Assembly (NCBI RefSeq): GCF_004116405.1
Contig: NZ_SDIC01000012.1
Coordinates: forward strand, 1-64,000
From: Halegenticoccus tardaugens
GTDB taxonomy: Archaea; Halobacteriota; Halobacteria; Halobacteriales; Haloferacaceae
Reading direction: 5' to 3'
DNA: 64,000 bases
In this document: piece by piece, positions 52,597-62,476 of the stretch
How the letters are laid out: each line of letters begins with the position of its first letter
Position numbering within the stretch: the stretch's first letter is position 1
Notes under the pieces: generated by a model
What the model was told of the DNA's origin: nothing
The model's database searches: none
The model's input: the letters and a program-made list of their open reading frames with translations, nothing else
Translations under genes and position numbers: made by a program

Positions 52597-52750
52597 TCAA
52601 GTACGGTGGGTTAGGGAGGGGAACATAAAAAGTCTCGTGGGCAGACCGAATTCTGACGCCCGGCGTACCCGAAAATGACGGGAGCGGCCCGCGGTCGTAA
52701 ACGATGAACCGTGTGGAAAAGATAAAGCGTCGACGCCCGAAGTGCGTGGT

Positions 52751-53893
52751 ATGGACTTCGCCCTCACGACGGAGCAAGCGCAGATCCGGGACATGGTCGC
52801 CGAGTTCGTCGACGAGGAGATCAGGCCGGTCGCCGCCGAGATCGACGAGACGGACGAGTTCCCGCGCGAGTTGATCGACGCCATGGCCGAACTCGGCCTG
52901 ATGGGCATGCCGTTCCCCGAGGAGTACGGGGGGGCCGGTCTCGACTACCACTCCTACGCGATCGGGCTGGAGGAGATCAGCCGCGGCAGCGGCGGGCTCG
53001 GCACCGTCGTCGCCGCCCACACCAGCCTCGCGGGCAACATGCTGTACGAGTTCGGCGACGAGGGGCAAAAGGAGGAGTACCTCACGCCGCTCAACCTCGG
53101 CGAGGACGTCGGCGCGTTCGCGCTCTCGGAGGCGGGGGCCGGCAGCGACGTGCCCGCGATGGGGACGACCGCGGTCGAGGATGGCGACGAGTACGTGATA
53201 AACGGCGGGAAGCTGTGGATCTCGAACGGCTCCGTCGCCGACACGGTCACGCTGTTCGCCAAGACGGACCCGGAGGCGGGCAACAGGGGGATCTCCTCGT
53301 TCGTCGTCCGACCCGAGGAGGACGATGGCTTCGTCGTGGAGGGGACGGAGCACAAGCTCGGCGACAAGGGGTGTCCGACCGCGGAGCTTCGGTTCGACGA
53401 CATGCGGATCCCCGCCGATCGGCTGCTCGGCGAGGAGGGCGAGGGGTTCGTCCAGGCGCTGAAGACGCTCAACGGCGGACGGATCACCATCGCCGCTCGG
53501 AGCATCGGAATCGCGCGCGCCGCGCTGGAGGACGCGCTGCGGTACTCGCAGGAGCGCGAGCAGTTCGGGGGGCCGATCGCGGACTTTCAGGCGATCCAGC
53601 ACAAGCTCGCCGACATGGACACGAAGGTGCAGGCCGCGAAGCTTTTGATGCACCGCGCGGCGGACAGGAAGATGCGCGGCGAGAGCTACATCAAGGAGGC
53701 CGCGCAGGCGAAGCTCTACGCGAGCGAGATCAGCCGCGAGGTCGCGAACGAGGCGATCCAGATCCACGGCGGATACGGCTACACGAGCGACTTCCCCGTC
53801 GAGCGGTACTACCGCGACGCGAAGCTGAACGAGATCTACGAGGGGACGAGCGAGGTCCTGCGGAACACGATCGCCCGCCAGCTTCTGGAGTGA
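52751..53893 (+). CDS. Acyl-CoA dehydrogenase
   Basis: This 380-residue flavoprotein starts at MDFALTTEQAQIRDMVAEFV. It has N-terminal helical, beta-barrel (VINGGKLWISNGSVADTVTL) and C-terminal four-helix domains. The catalytic-base region IYEGTSEVLRNTIARQLLE contains the conserved Glu. It oxidises acyl-CoA to enoyl-CoA. An upstream GTG three codons away is in frame, but the ATG is preferred. It has no electron-transfer flavoprotein gene nearby. Confidence 0.95.
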   Translation: MDFALTTEQAQIRDMVAEFVDEEIRPVAAEIDETDEFPRELIDAMAELGLMGMPFPEEYGGAGLDYHSYAIGLEEISRGSGGLGTVVAAHTSLAGNMLYEFGDEGQKEEYLTPLNLGEDVGAFALSEAGAGSDVPAMGTTAVEDGDEYVINGGKLWISNGSVADTVTLFAKTDPEAGNRGISSFVVRPEEDDGFVVEGTEHKLGDKGCPTAELRFDDMRIPADRLLGEEGEGFVQALKTLNGGRITIAARSIGIARAALEDALRYSQEREQFGGPIADFQAIQHKLADMDTKVQAAKLLMHRAADRKMRGESYIKEAAQAKLYASEISREVANEAIQIHGGYGYTSDFPVERYYRDAKLNEIYEGTSEVLRNTIARQLLE

Positions 53894-53930
53894 GCGACGT
53901 CCGCGACCGTCCCCGGCCGACGGTCCGAGA

Positions 53931-55337
53931 CTATCCGCCCACGGCTCCCGCGAGGTCGGCGTAGTCGACGTGATCGGTCCGCGACTGGTACTCCTCCGCG
54001 ACGGCGAGCACGGAGAGGTCGGCGTACGCCCGCCCGACGAACTCGATCGCGGTCGGGAGGTCGCGCTCGCCGAACCCGTTCGGGACGACGACGCCCGGCA
54101 GGCCGGCCACGTTAGAGGCCGCGCCCATCGACGTCGTACCGTACTCAGCGAAGTAGTCCACGAACGAGCCCTCCAGCGGACTGGCGACGGACGCTCGCGC
54201 CGGGACCACCACGGCGTCGTAGCCGGCGAACGTCTCGTCCAGCGCGCGCTGGATCTCCGTCCGGACGCGCATCGCGTCGATGTAGTCGCGCGCGAGGACG
54301 ACCTGTTGGGCGTACCCGCCCACCCGCGAACCTTCGTTCGACAGCTCGAGCGCGTCGCCGCCCTCGACGAGGTCCGAAAACGCCGATCCCGACTCGGCGT
54401 CGATGACGAGCCCCGCGACCGACTCGTACGGGAAGTCGGGCAGCGAGATCTCCTCGACCGCGGCGAACTCTCGAACGATCTCGACCGACCGGCGATAGTT
54501 CTCGCGGACGCCCTCCTGCTCGTCCTCGCCCGCCCCTTCGACGACGGCGACGCGCGGTCGCTTTCGTCCCGTCGAGCCGGGTGCGCACGCGGGCCGATCC
54601 GCGGTGGTCGGATCGCGCTCGTCCGGGCCGGCGACCGCGCGGTACACGCGCTCGCACCCCTCGGCCGACCGGCACATCGGCCCGAGTTTGTCCATGGTGT
54701 ACGACAGCGCCATCGCGCCGTGGCGGCTCACCCGGCCGTAGGTCGGGCGGAAGCCGACCGCGCCGCTGAACGCGGACGGGCAGACGATGGAGCCGAACGT
54801 CTCGCTCCCGACGGCGAAGCCGACGAGGCCGGCCGGTACCGCGGCGCCGGGGCCGCTGGAGGAGCCGCAGGTCCACGCCTCGGCGTTCCACGGGTTCTTC
54901 GTCGGGCCGGTGAGGGACGCGTCGGCGGCGTCGTAGCCGAGCCCGCCTGCCAGTTCGATCATGGCGAGTTTGGCCACCAGCACGCCGCCGGCCGCGTCGA
55001 GCCGTTCTATCACCGTCGCGTCGTAGTCGAACTGCTGGTCGCGGAAGGGGACGGCCCCCCACGTCGTCGGGTAGTCTCGCGTGGCGAGCAGGTCCTTCAC
55101 GCCGTAGGGAATGCCGTGGAGGGGTCCGCGGTCCTCCCCGGCCGCCAGCTCCGCGTCCATCCGGTCGGCGGCGTCGAGCGCGCGCCCCTCCGTGACCGTG
55201 ACGACGGCGTTCAGCTCCTCGCCGACGGTCCGCAACCGTTCGACGTACGCTTCCGTCAGTTCGCGCGAGGTGAACTCGCCGGCTCGGAGGCCCGCGGCGA
55301 GGTCGTCGATCGTGCCGAAGAGGACCGACTCGTCCAT
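53931..55337 (-). CDS. Amidase signature family enzyme with no export signal
   Basis: This 468-residue protein has the amidase-signature triad Lys81 (GIPYGVKDLLAT), cis-Ser159 (CGSSSGPGAAVPAG) and nucleophile Ser183 (VGSETFGSIVCPS). The Ser159-Ser183 spacing of 24 matches fatty-acid amide hydrolase. The usual TGGS is TFGS, an unusual replacement next to the nucleophile. No signal peptide is present. Its ATG overlaps the stop of the upstream AtzG/GatC-like gene (TGATG), so the two are coupled. It probably hydrolyses an amide, with unknown substrate. Glu-tRNA amidotransferase is unlikely because no GatB is linked. Confidence 0.9.
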   Translation of the reverse strand: MDESVLFGTIDDLAAGLRAGEFTSRELTEAYVERLRTVGEELNAVVTVTEGRALDAADRMDAELAAGEDRGPLHGIPYGVKDLLATRDYPTTWGAVPFRDQQFDYDATVIERLDAAGGVLVAKLAMIELAGGLGYDAADASLTGPTKNPWNAEAWTCGSSSGPGAAVPAGLVGFAVGSETFGSIVCPSAFSGAVGFRPTYGRVSRHGAMALSYTMDKLGPMCRSAEGCERVYRAVAGPDERDPTTADRPACAPGSTGRKRPRVAVVEGAGEDEQEGVRENYRRSVEIVREFAAVEEISLPDFPYESVAGLVIDAESGSAFSDLVEGGDALELSNEGSRVGGYAQQVVLARDYIDAMRVRTEIQRALDETFAGYDAVVVPARASVASPLEGSFVDYFAEYGTTSMGAASNVAGLPGVVVPNGFGERDLPTAIEFVGRAYADLSVLAVAEEYQSRTDHVDYADLAGAVGG

Positions 55338-55720
55338 CAGTCCTCACCCCGGTGCGGCCGGAACGCGAACGCCGGCTCGGTGGCCGGATCGAGGTCCACG
55401 GCGCGCACCTCCGCCGCGGCGCGCAGGTCGGCCTCGATCCCCGCCCGCACCGCGTCGAGCCGGTCGTCCGTCAACTCCTCGCCGTAGTTGGCCTCGACGT
55501 ACGCGAGCAGGGCGTCCGTCCCCGGCGGCGCGTCGTCCCCCTCCACCGACGCCGGCTTCGCGCTCGCGTCGTCGGCCGCATCCGCAGCCGCCGGCTCCGA
55601 CAGCGCGCCCACCGCGCCCGCGGCGGCCACCGCACCCAGCACGGTTCGGCGGCGGAGGGGGAGGCGTCCCGCCGCGCTCTTGCCATCTTCGCTGTCTGTC
55701 TCGTCTGATTGATCGTGCAT
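55337..55720 (-). CDS. Tat-signal AtzG/GatC-like small partner of amidase
   Basis: This 127-residue protein starts at MHDQSDETDSEDGKSAAGRL. It has a clear Tat leader (RRRTVLGAVAAAGAVGALSE), a Pro/Ala/Asp-rich linker, then a helical domain (DALLAYVEANYGEELTDDRL, then RAGIEADLRAAAEVRAVDLD). The helices and spacing (YG..Lt..rl.avr.gie..lraa..vRavdLd) resemble AtzG and GatC, small proteins that bind amidase-signature enzymes. The amidase has no signal, so this partner could direct the complex outside (hitch-hiker export). Function is inference. The stop overlaps the amidase start. Confidence 0.7.
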   Translation of the reverse strand: MHDQSDETDSEDGKSAAGRLPLRRRTVLGAVAAAGAVGALSEPAAADAADDASAKPASVEGDDAPPGTDALLAYVEANYGEELTDDRLDAVRAGIEADLRAAAEVRAVDLDPATEPAFAFRPHRGED

Positions 55721-56035
55721 GCGAGAGACTATTTCACACATTCGGTGAAATCGTTTCTTACGGCGGTCATTCTGTCGGGAAGTTCCGGCGGGTCGTCCGT
55801 TCTTCCGATCGCTCGGGCTTCGGCTCGCGAACCGGACTCTTCGTTTCCGCCGATTTTCTGTACGATTTCTGATAACCCTTTTGCCGGTGCGATACCAACG
55901 AAACGGCACGAAGGAGGGCCCGTACCGTGCGATTCCGTTCCTCGTCGGTGCCGAGAGAGAACGCCGACGTGTGGCCACGCTCCCCGCGTCGCGGTCGGAA
56001 CGGACGCCCGCCCCGCGGCCCCGCGTAACCACATC
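55721..56035. other. Divergent promoter region, AtzG-like/amidase and cox subunit I
   Basis: This 315-bp region separates the Tat-signal protein from coxA. It includes the perfect inverted repeat TTTCAC-N7-GTGAAA at 55732-55750 and an AT-rich patch near 55855-55885 (GATTTTCTG, GATTTCTGATAA) that probably holds cox promoters. I find no gene in it. Confidence 0.45.
55732..55750 (-). promoter_or_regulatory. TTTCAC-N7-GTGAAA inverted repeat
   Basis: A 6-bp perfect inverted repeat with a 7-base spacer starts 12 bases upstream of the Tat-signal protein ATG (55720). It overlaps the expected transcription start and TATA. It uses the same 6-N7-6 layout as the protease operon palindrome (11390-11408) with a different sequence. 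Likely an operator; unverified. Confidence 0.45.
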
Positions 56036-57793
<1,758 letters not shown>

Positions 57794-57799
<6 letters not shown>

Positions 57800-57890
57800 G
57801 CGGTGACGACCGTCGCTGAGTCGTCCCACCTTCGCGGTGATGACCGCTCAGTCGTTTCACCTTCGCGGCGAACGCCGTTCAGTCGTTCGC
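57794..57890. repeat. Second copy of the 31-bp repeat array at convergent gene ends
   Basis: Units beginning ACCTTCGCGG at 57828 and 57859 are exactly 31 bp apart. A partial unit precedes, with a 3-base insertion. They match the array at 22951-23074 (same GCGGTGACGACCGCTCAGTC core). The stop codon of coxA is at the left edge and that of mscS is inside the last unit. Confidence 0.85.
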
Positions 57891-58772
57891 GACGCTGGTT
57901 ACGCGGTCGAGGCCGGCCAGATCGACCGTCCCCGAGAGCGTCCGGTTCGGGTAGGGGATGTCGATCCCCTCGGCGTCGAACCGCTCCTTGACCGCCGTGA
58001 CGTACTCGCCGCGGGTCTTCACGAAGTCCGCGCGGCTCGGCTCCGCGATCCAGATCCGCGACTGGAGGACGACGCTCGAATCGCCGAGTTCGGTGAGCCG
58101 AACCGAGGGTTCGGGGGTGTCGAGGACGCCGTCGTGCGCCTCGGCCTCCTCGACGATGATGTCGGTCGCGCGGTGGATGTCGTCGTCGTAGCCGATGCCG
58201 AACGGCACCTTGAGCCGGAGCTTGTTCTTCGCGACGGGATTCTTGATGACGTCGTCGGTGAGCTGGGAGTTCGGAACCGTCAGGAGTTCGTTGTCGAACG
58301 TCCGGACGCGCGTGACGCGGAAGCTGATGTCCTCGACGATGCCGGCGTTGTCGTCCCACTCGATCCAGTCGCCGATGCGGAACGGTCGATCGGTGAAGAT
58401 GAAGATGCCGGCGACGAAGTTCGCGATCACGTCCTGCATCGCGAAGCCGACCGCGAGCGTGGCCGCCGCGGCGACCGTGGCGAGCGCCTGCAGGAAGTTG
58501 CCGAACTTGGCGAACCCGAACGCGACGGCGACCGCGACGAAGACGACGAGGACGCCCGCGATCTTCTTCAGCGGCCTTCTCGCGTGCACTTCGAGCCCGC
58601 GGGAGTCGAGCACGCGGTCGAGGAGCGGGAGGACGAGGATCCGCCCGGCGAAGTAGACCACGATAAATGCGAGCACGAACGAGAGCGTCTGTCCGATCGG
58701 CCCCGCGCCGGGGACGTTCTGGCTCGCGAGGAGGTCGCCGATCGCGGTGTTCGTCTGCAGCGGGATCGTCAT
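57879..58772 (-). CDS. mscS: Small-conductance mechanosensitive channel (MscS family)
   Basis: This 297-residue protein starts at MTIPLQTNTAIGDLLASQNV. Three hydrophobic helices include a Gly/Ala-rich pore helix (ALATVAAAATLAVGFAMQDV). A beta domain follows (TDRPFRIGDWIEWDDNAGIV, DISFRVTRVRTFDNELLTVP) with NxxLTxxVIxNPxAK. It releases solutes on osmotic downshift. Its ATG overlaps the preceding YhbY-like stop by 4 bases. The final codons and stop are supplied by the 31-bp repeat. Confidence 0.93.
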   Translation of the reverse strand: MTIPLQTNTAIGDLLASQNVPGAGPIGQTLSFVLAFIVVYFAGRILVLPLLDRVLDSRGLEVHARRPLKKIAGVLVVFVAVAVAFGFAKFGNFLQALATVAAAATLAVGFAMQDVIANFVAGIFIFTDRPFRIGDWIEWDDNAGIVEDISFRVTRVRTFDNELLTVPNSQLTDDVIKNPVAKNKLRLKVPFGIGYDDDIHRATDIIVEEAEAHDGVLDTPEPSVRLTELGDSSVVLQSRIWIAEPSRADFVKTRGEYVTAVKERFDAEGIDIPYPNRTLSGTVDLAGLDRVTSVAND

Positions 58773-59017
58773 CGGTAGAAGACCGCCGTGTTGCCGCGCG
58801 TCTCGATCAGCTCGGCGTCGACCTCCTCGGCCAGCTCGTCGGCGAGTTCCTCGGTCGAGGTGCGCCCGCGGGCGGCGCGGAGGAACTTCACCTTCACCAG
58901 ATCCCGCTCGCCGAGCTGGTCGTCCAGCTCGTCGCGCACGGCCCCGATGCCGCTCTTTCCGACCCAGACGGTCACGTCGAGGTCGTGCGCCTCCTTTCGC
59001 AGCTCCTGTCTGTTCAT
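58769..59017 (-). CDS. CRM-domain (YhbY-type) RNA-binding protein
   Basis: This 82-residue protein starts at MNRQELRKEAHDLDVTVWVG. GKSGIGAVRDELDDQLGERD, LVKVKFLRAARG and a C-terminal ETRGNTAVFYR define the CRM/YhbY fold associated with ribosome or RNA assembly. A GTG three codons upstream is in frame. The stop overlaps the MscS start (ATGA). It lies beside RNase P component 4 on the same strand, a common haloarchaeal pairing. Confidence 0.9.
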   Translation of the reverse strand: MNRQELRKEAHDLDVTVWVGKSGIGAVRDELDDQLGERDLVKVKFLRAARGRTSTEELADELAEEVDAELIETRGNTAVFYR

Positions 59018-59125
59018 GTCGGACACTCGTATCGGGCGGAGCGGGTTGAACGTTTGTATTTTCGTTCCGCGTCGCGGGCGCGATCCGGCGCCCGAGCCGC
59101 GCGTCGTCGGGCGCGGACCGGCTAC

Positions 59126-59407
59126 TCACTCGAACGGGTACCGCTTCGTCGCCCCGCAGTCGAGACAGCGGATCACGACGCGACCCGGGCGGAGCCGGAC
59201 GCGGGCGTTCGCGCCGGGTCGAAGGTACGCGTCGCAGGCGTCGCAGGTGAAGCGCGTGAACTCGCGGGGAAGGCCGCAGCGGTTGCGCTCGGCGATGCGC
59301 CGCGCGAGGCGGACGTACTCGCGGGCGCGGTCGTCCTCGCGCGCCGCGGCGGCCTCCCTCGCCAGCGCGTGCAGGCGGTCGATGCGCTCCTCCGCGATGC
59401 TCGGCAT
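59126..59407 (-). CDS. rnp4: Ribonuclease P protein component 4 (Rpr2/Rnp4)
   Basis: This 93-residue protein has an N-terminal helical pair (AEERIDRLHALAREAAAARE) and a zinc ribbon with Cys55-x2-Cys58 and Cys81-x2-Cys84 (FTCDACDAYLRPG ... CLDCGATKRYPFE). It matches archaeal Rpr2 subunits that help fold the RNase P RNA for 5' tRNA processing. It is adjacent to the CRM protein, in the usual haloarchaeal order. Confidence 0.93.
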   Translation of the reverse strand: MPSIAEERIDRLHALAREAAAAREDDRAREYVRLARRIAERNRCGLPREFTRFTCDACDAYLRPGANARVRLRPGRVVIRCLDCGATKRYPFE

Positions 59408-59470
59408 GGTCCGGTTTGGGTGGGCGCGGGGGGCGGGTAAAGGCGTTGCGACAGCGAGCCGACGACCGAG

Positions 59471-59516
59471 GTGGATATTTTTGAATAGATATCTAGAAAG
59501 CTATCTGTATATCCAC
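59471..59516. promoter_or_regulatory. AT-rich nested inverted repeat upstream of glycosyltransferase gene
   Basis: GTGGATAT (59471-59478) and ATATCCAC (59509-59516) form 8-bp arms around a 30-base AT-rich core. That core itself contains the palindrome TAGATATCTA (59486-59495) and AGATA-N10-TATCT. It is about 100 bases before the glycosyltransferase ATG and within the 204-bp divergent gap to rnp4. It may be an operator, a promoter, or a stem of an RNA leader. Confidence 0.45.
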
Positions 59517-59611
59517 CCGTACCGCTCGTCGAACCTGAAGCGACGTCGCCGCGCGTATTCGACGGCCGAGAGTCGGCACAGTAATGCGTCCGACCCGAGA
59601 TACGCGACGCG

Positions 59612-60688
59612 ATGCGCGTCCTGAACTACCTCGAACTCGCCTCCCGCCTCGACCGCAGCGGGATCGGGACCGCGGTGGACCAACAGCGCGCGGCGCTTTC
59701 GACGACCGACGTCGAGGTCGTGACGACGCCGTGGCGGGGAGGGAACCTCCTGCGGATCCCCGGCAACGCGCTCCGACTCCGCAACCCGGTCGTCGACTTC
59801 GACGTCGCCCACTGCAACCTCATCGGGCCGGGGAGCCTCGCCGTGGCCCGGCACGCGCGGTACCACGACAAGCCGCTCGTGCTCCACGCACACGTCACCC
59901 GCGAGGACTTCGCCGGGAGCTTCCGGGGCTCGGAGGCCATCGGGCCCGCGCTGGGCCGGTACCTCCGGTGGTTCTACTCGCAGGCGGACCTCGTGCTCTG
60001 TCCGAGCGAGTACACGAAGCGCGTGCTCGAATCGTACCCCGTCGACGCGCCGATCCGACCGGTGAGCAACGGCGTCGACGTCGACGCCCTCCGCGGCTTC
60101 GAGGACCTCCGGGACGCCTATCGAACGCAATACGACCTCGACGGCCTGCTCGTCTTCGCGGTGGGCAGCGTCTTCGAGCGGAAGGGACTCACGACCTTCT
60201 GCCGGCTGGCGCGCGAGACCGACCACGAGTTCGCGTGGTTCGGCGCCTACGACACGGGGCCGCACGCCTCGAAGGCCGTCAGATACTGGACGCAAAACCC
60301 GCCGGAGAACGTCACGTTCACGGGGTGGATCGACGACAAGCGCGGCGCGTTCGGCGCGGGCGACGTGTTCCTCTTCCCGACGAAGGTCGAGAATCAGGGG
60401 CTCGTCGTCCTCGAAGCGATGGCCTGCGGAAAGCCGGTCGTCCTCCGGGACATCCCCGTGTTCAGGGAGTTCTACGCGGACGGCCACGACTGCCTCCTGT
60501 GTTCCTCCCGCGCGGAGTTCCGCGAGGCGCTCGACCGCCTCGCCGACGACCCGGCGCTTCGGAAGCGACTCGGGGCGAACGCCCGCGAGACCGCCGAAGA
60601 ACACGGCCTCGACCGGCTGGGTGAACGGCTCGTGGAGGCGTACGCCGACGCCGCGGCGGTGCGAACCGGGGGCGGCGCCCCGCGGTGA
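59612..60688 (+). CDS. GT4-family glycosyltransferase
   Basis: This 358-residue GT-B enzyme has an N-terminal Rossmann domain (MRVLNYLELASRLDRSGIGT; VDFDVAHCNLIGPGSLAVA) and a C-terminal nucleotide-sugar domain. VFAVGSVFERKGLTTFCRLA and PTKVENQGLVVLEAMACGKP carry the retaining GT4 Glu pair. It transfers a sugar to an unknown acceptor, probably a lipid or glycoconjugate. A paralogous GT4 gene follows 55 bp downstream. Confidence 0.9.
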   Translation: MRVLNYLELASRLDRSGIGTAVDQQRAALSTTDVEVVTTPWRGGNLLRIPGNALRLRNPVVDFDVAHCNLIGPGSLAVARHARYHDKPLVLHAHVTREDFAGSFRGSEAIGPALGRYLRWFYSQADLVLCPSEYTKRVLESYPVDAPIRPVSNGVDVDALRGFEDLRDAYRTQYDLDGLLVFAVGSVFERKGLTTFCRLARETDHEFAWFGAYDTGPHASKAVRYWTQNPPENVTFTGWIDDKRGAFGAGDVFLFPTKVENQGLVVLEAMACGKPVVLRDIPVFREFYADGHDCLLCSSRAEFREALDRLADDPALRKRLGANARETAEEHGLDRLGERLVEAYADAAAVRTGGGAPR

Positions 60689-60743
60689 CCGGCGAGTGAA
60701 CCAGATGGCAAGCGATTAAATCCGCCTCCGCGAAACGTGGGTA

Positions 60744-61850
60744 ATGGACGCGGTCGTCGCTTTCACGGACACCTACCTCCCGACGGTCAACGGCGTCACC
60801 TACACGGTGCAGACGTGGCGCGACCGCTGGCGGGCGCGCGGCGGTCGCATGGACGTCGTCTACCCCGCCGCCGACGGGTACGAACCGGGCCGCGGCGAGT
60901 ATCCGATCCGAAGCCTCCCGTTTCCGTTCTACGAGGGGTTCCGGTTCGGCCTGCCGAAGGTTCCGGAGAGCGTCCGCGACGCCGACGTCGTCCACGCCCA
61001 CACCCCCTTCGCCCTCGGACTGGGCGCGATGCGGCTCGCCAAGCGCGAGGGAACGCCGCTCGTCGCCTCCTACCACACGCCGACCGGCGAGTACGCCTCG
61101 TACCTGACCTCCCGAGAGCGGCTGGAGACGCGGATCGAGGGGCTGAGCGAGCGGTACGAGCGGTGGTTCTTCGACCGAACCGACGCGATCATCGCCCCGA
61201 GCGAGTCGACGCGGCGGCACCTGCTCGACGCCGTCGGCGTCGACGCGCCCGTTCGGGTCGTCCCGAACGGCGTCGACGTCGAGCGGTTCCGTCCGGTGGA
61301 CGACGCCACGTTCCGAGAGCGACACGACCTCGGCGACGGCGCGCTCCTCGGGTACACCGGCCGGCACGGGTTCGAGAAGTGCCTCTCGGACGCCGTCGAC
61401 GCCGTGGCGGGCGCGGACGTCGACGCGACGCTCGTCTTCGGCGGCGACGGGCCCGCGCGGCCGCACCTCGCAGCCCGGGCGGAGAGCCGCGGGGTCGACG
61501 CGCGCTTTCTCGGCTTCCTCGACCGCGAGGAGCTGCCGGCGTTCTACTCGGCGCTCGACGCGTTTCTGTTCCCCAGCCCCGTCGAGACGCAGGGACTCGT
61601 CGCGCTGGAGGCGAACGCCTGCGGCACGCCCGTCGTCGGCGTCGACCGCGGGGCGCTCGCCGACACGATCGTCGAGGGCGTCACCGGCTACCACTTCGAC
61701 TCCGGCGACGTGGCCGGGTTCGTCGCGGCGATCGAGCGAGCGATCGAAGAGCGCGATCGCCTGCGCGAGGGCTGTCTGGATCGTCGAGCCGAGATCAGCG
61801 TCGAGCACGCGGTCGACAGGCTGGTCGAGGTGTACGCGGCGGTGCAGTAG
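60744..61850 (+). CDS. GT4-family glycosyltransferase, paralogue
   Basis: This 368-residue GT-B enzyme starts at MDAVVAFTDTYLPTVNGVTY, with the diagnostic TYLPTVNGV of lipid-sugar GT4 enzymes. DVVHAHTPFALGLGAMRLAK, VVPNGVDVERF and PSPVETQGLVALEANACGTP follow. The last closely matches the partner's PTKVENQGLVVLEAMACGKP. The N-terminus fits the family making glycolipids from diacylglycerol or archaeol sugars. It probably acts in the same pathway as its neighbour. Confidence 0.9.
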   Translation: MDAVVAFTDTYLPTVNGVTYTVQTWRDRWRARGGRMDVVYPAADGYEPGRGEYPIRSLPFPFYEGFRFGLPKVPESVRDADVVHAHTPFALGLGAMRLAKREGTPLVASYHTPTGEYASYLTSRERLETRIEGLSERYERWFFDRTDAIIAPSESTRRHLLDAVGVDAPVRVVPNGVDVERFRPVDDATFRERHDLGDGALLGYTGRHGFEKCLSDAVDAVAGADVDATLVFGGDGPARPHLAARAESRGVDARFLGFLDREELPAFYSALDAFLFPSPVETQGLVALEANACGTPVVGVDRGALADTIVEGVTGYHFDSGDVAGFVAAIERAIEERDRLREGCLDRRAEISVEHAVDRLVEVYAAVQ

Positions 61851-61949
61851 CGGTGAGCGCGGCGGTGCGGTAGAAAAGATGGACGACGGCGCGGACCGCC
61901 TTCGACGGTTCGTCGGTCGGCGTCGTCCGCACCTCGACGCCGCTCGTTC

Positions 61950-62417
61950 TCACCCGTTGCCGTCTTCGAGCGCCTGCGCGATGCGCTGGAGCTGTCGCGT
62001 CGCGTCGCGCACCTCGTCGCGGAGCTGGCGAACCTCGCGGACGAGTTCCTCGTTGCCGACGTCGCTCTCGCGCTCGCCGGGGCCGCCCGCCGCGCCCGGC
62101 GGCCCGCCGCCCATGGCACCGGGACCGCCGGGGCCGCCGCCCATCATGCCGCTCATCATCTGCGCGAACGGGTTACCGCCCATGCCGGGGCCGCCGCCGG
62201 GACCGCCCATCACGTCCTCCGGGCTCGGCGGTTCCTCCCCTTCCTCGCGCTCTTGCGCGCGTCGCTCGCGGATCTCCTCGACGCGCTCGCGGAAGGACTT
62301 CTCCTCGCCCTCCGGCTCCGGTCCCGAGTCGGCCTCGGGCCCCGCGTCGGATTCGGACTCTCGCTCCGGTTCCGGCTCCGGTGTCGACGCCTCGTCACCT
62401 GGTTCGTCTTCGGGCAT
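61950..62417 (-). CDS. Gly/Met/Pro-rich low-complexity protein with charged and coiled-coil ends
   Basis: This 155-residue protein has an acidic N-terminus with Glu/Ser/Pro repeats (~1-40) and a charged helix RERVEEIRERRAQEREEGEE. A Gly/Pro/Met-rich region (~70-112; GGPGGGPGMGGNPFAQMMSG then MMGGGPGGPGAMGGG) and a C-terminal helix with heptads (ELVREVRQLRDEVRDATRQL) follow. It is soluble and probably disordered in the middle. No known family function is visible. Confidence 0.75.
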   Translation of the reverse strand: MPEDEPGDEASTPEPEPERESESDAGPEADSGPEPEGEEKSFRERVEEIRERRAQEREEGEEPPSPEDVMGGPGGGPGMGGNPFAQMMSGMMGGGPGGPGAMGGGPPGAAGGPGERESDVGNEELVREVRQLRDEVRDATRQLQRIAQALEDGNG

Positions 62418-62476
62418 AGCTATGGGTTCGCAAGCCAGCCCGAAAAGGGTTGTTGCTCGCGGTCGAGAACGCCCGG

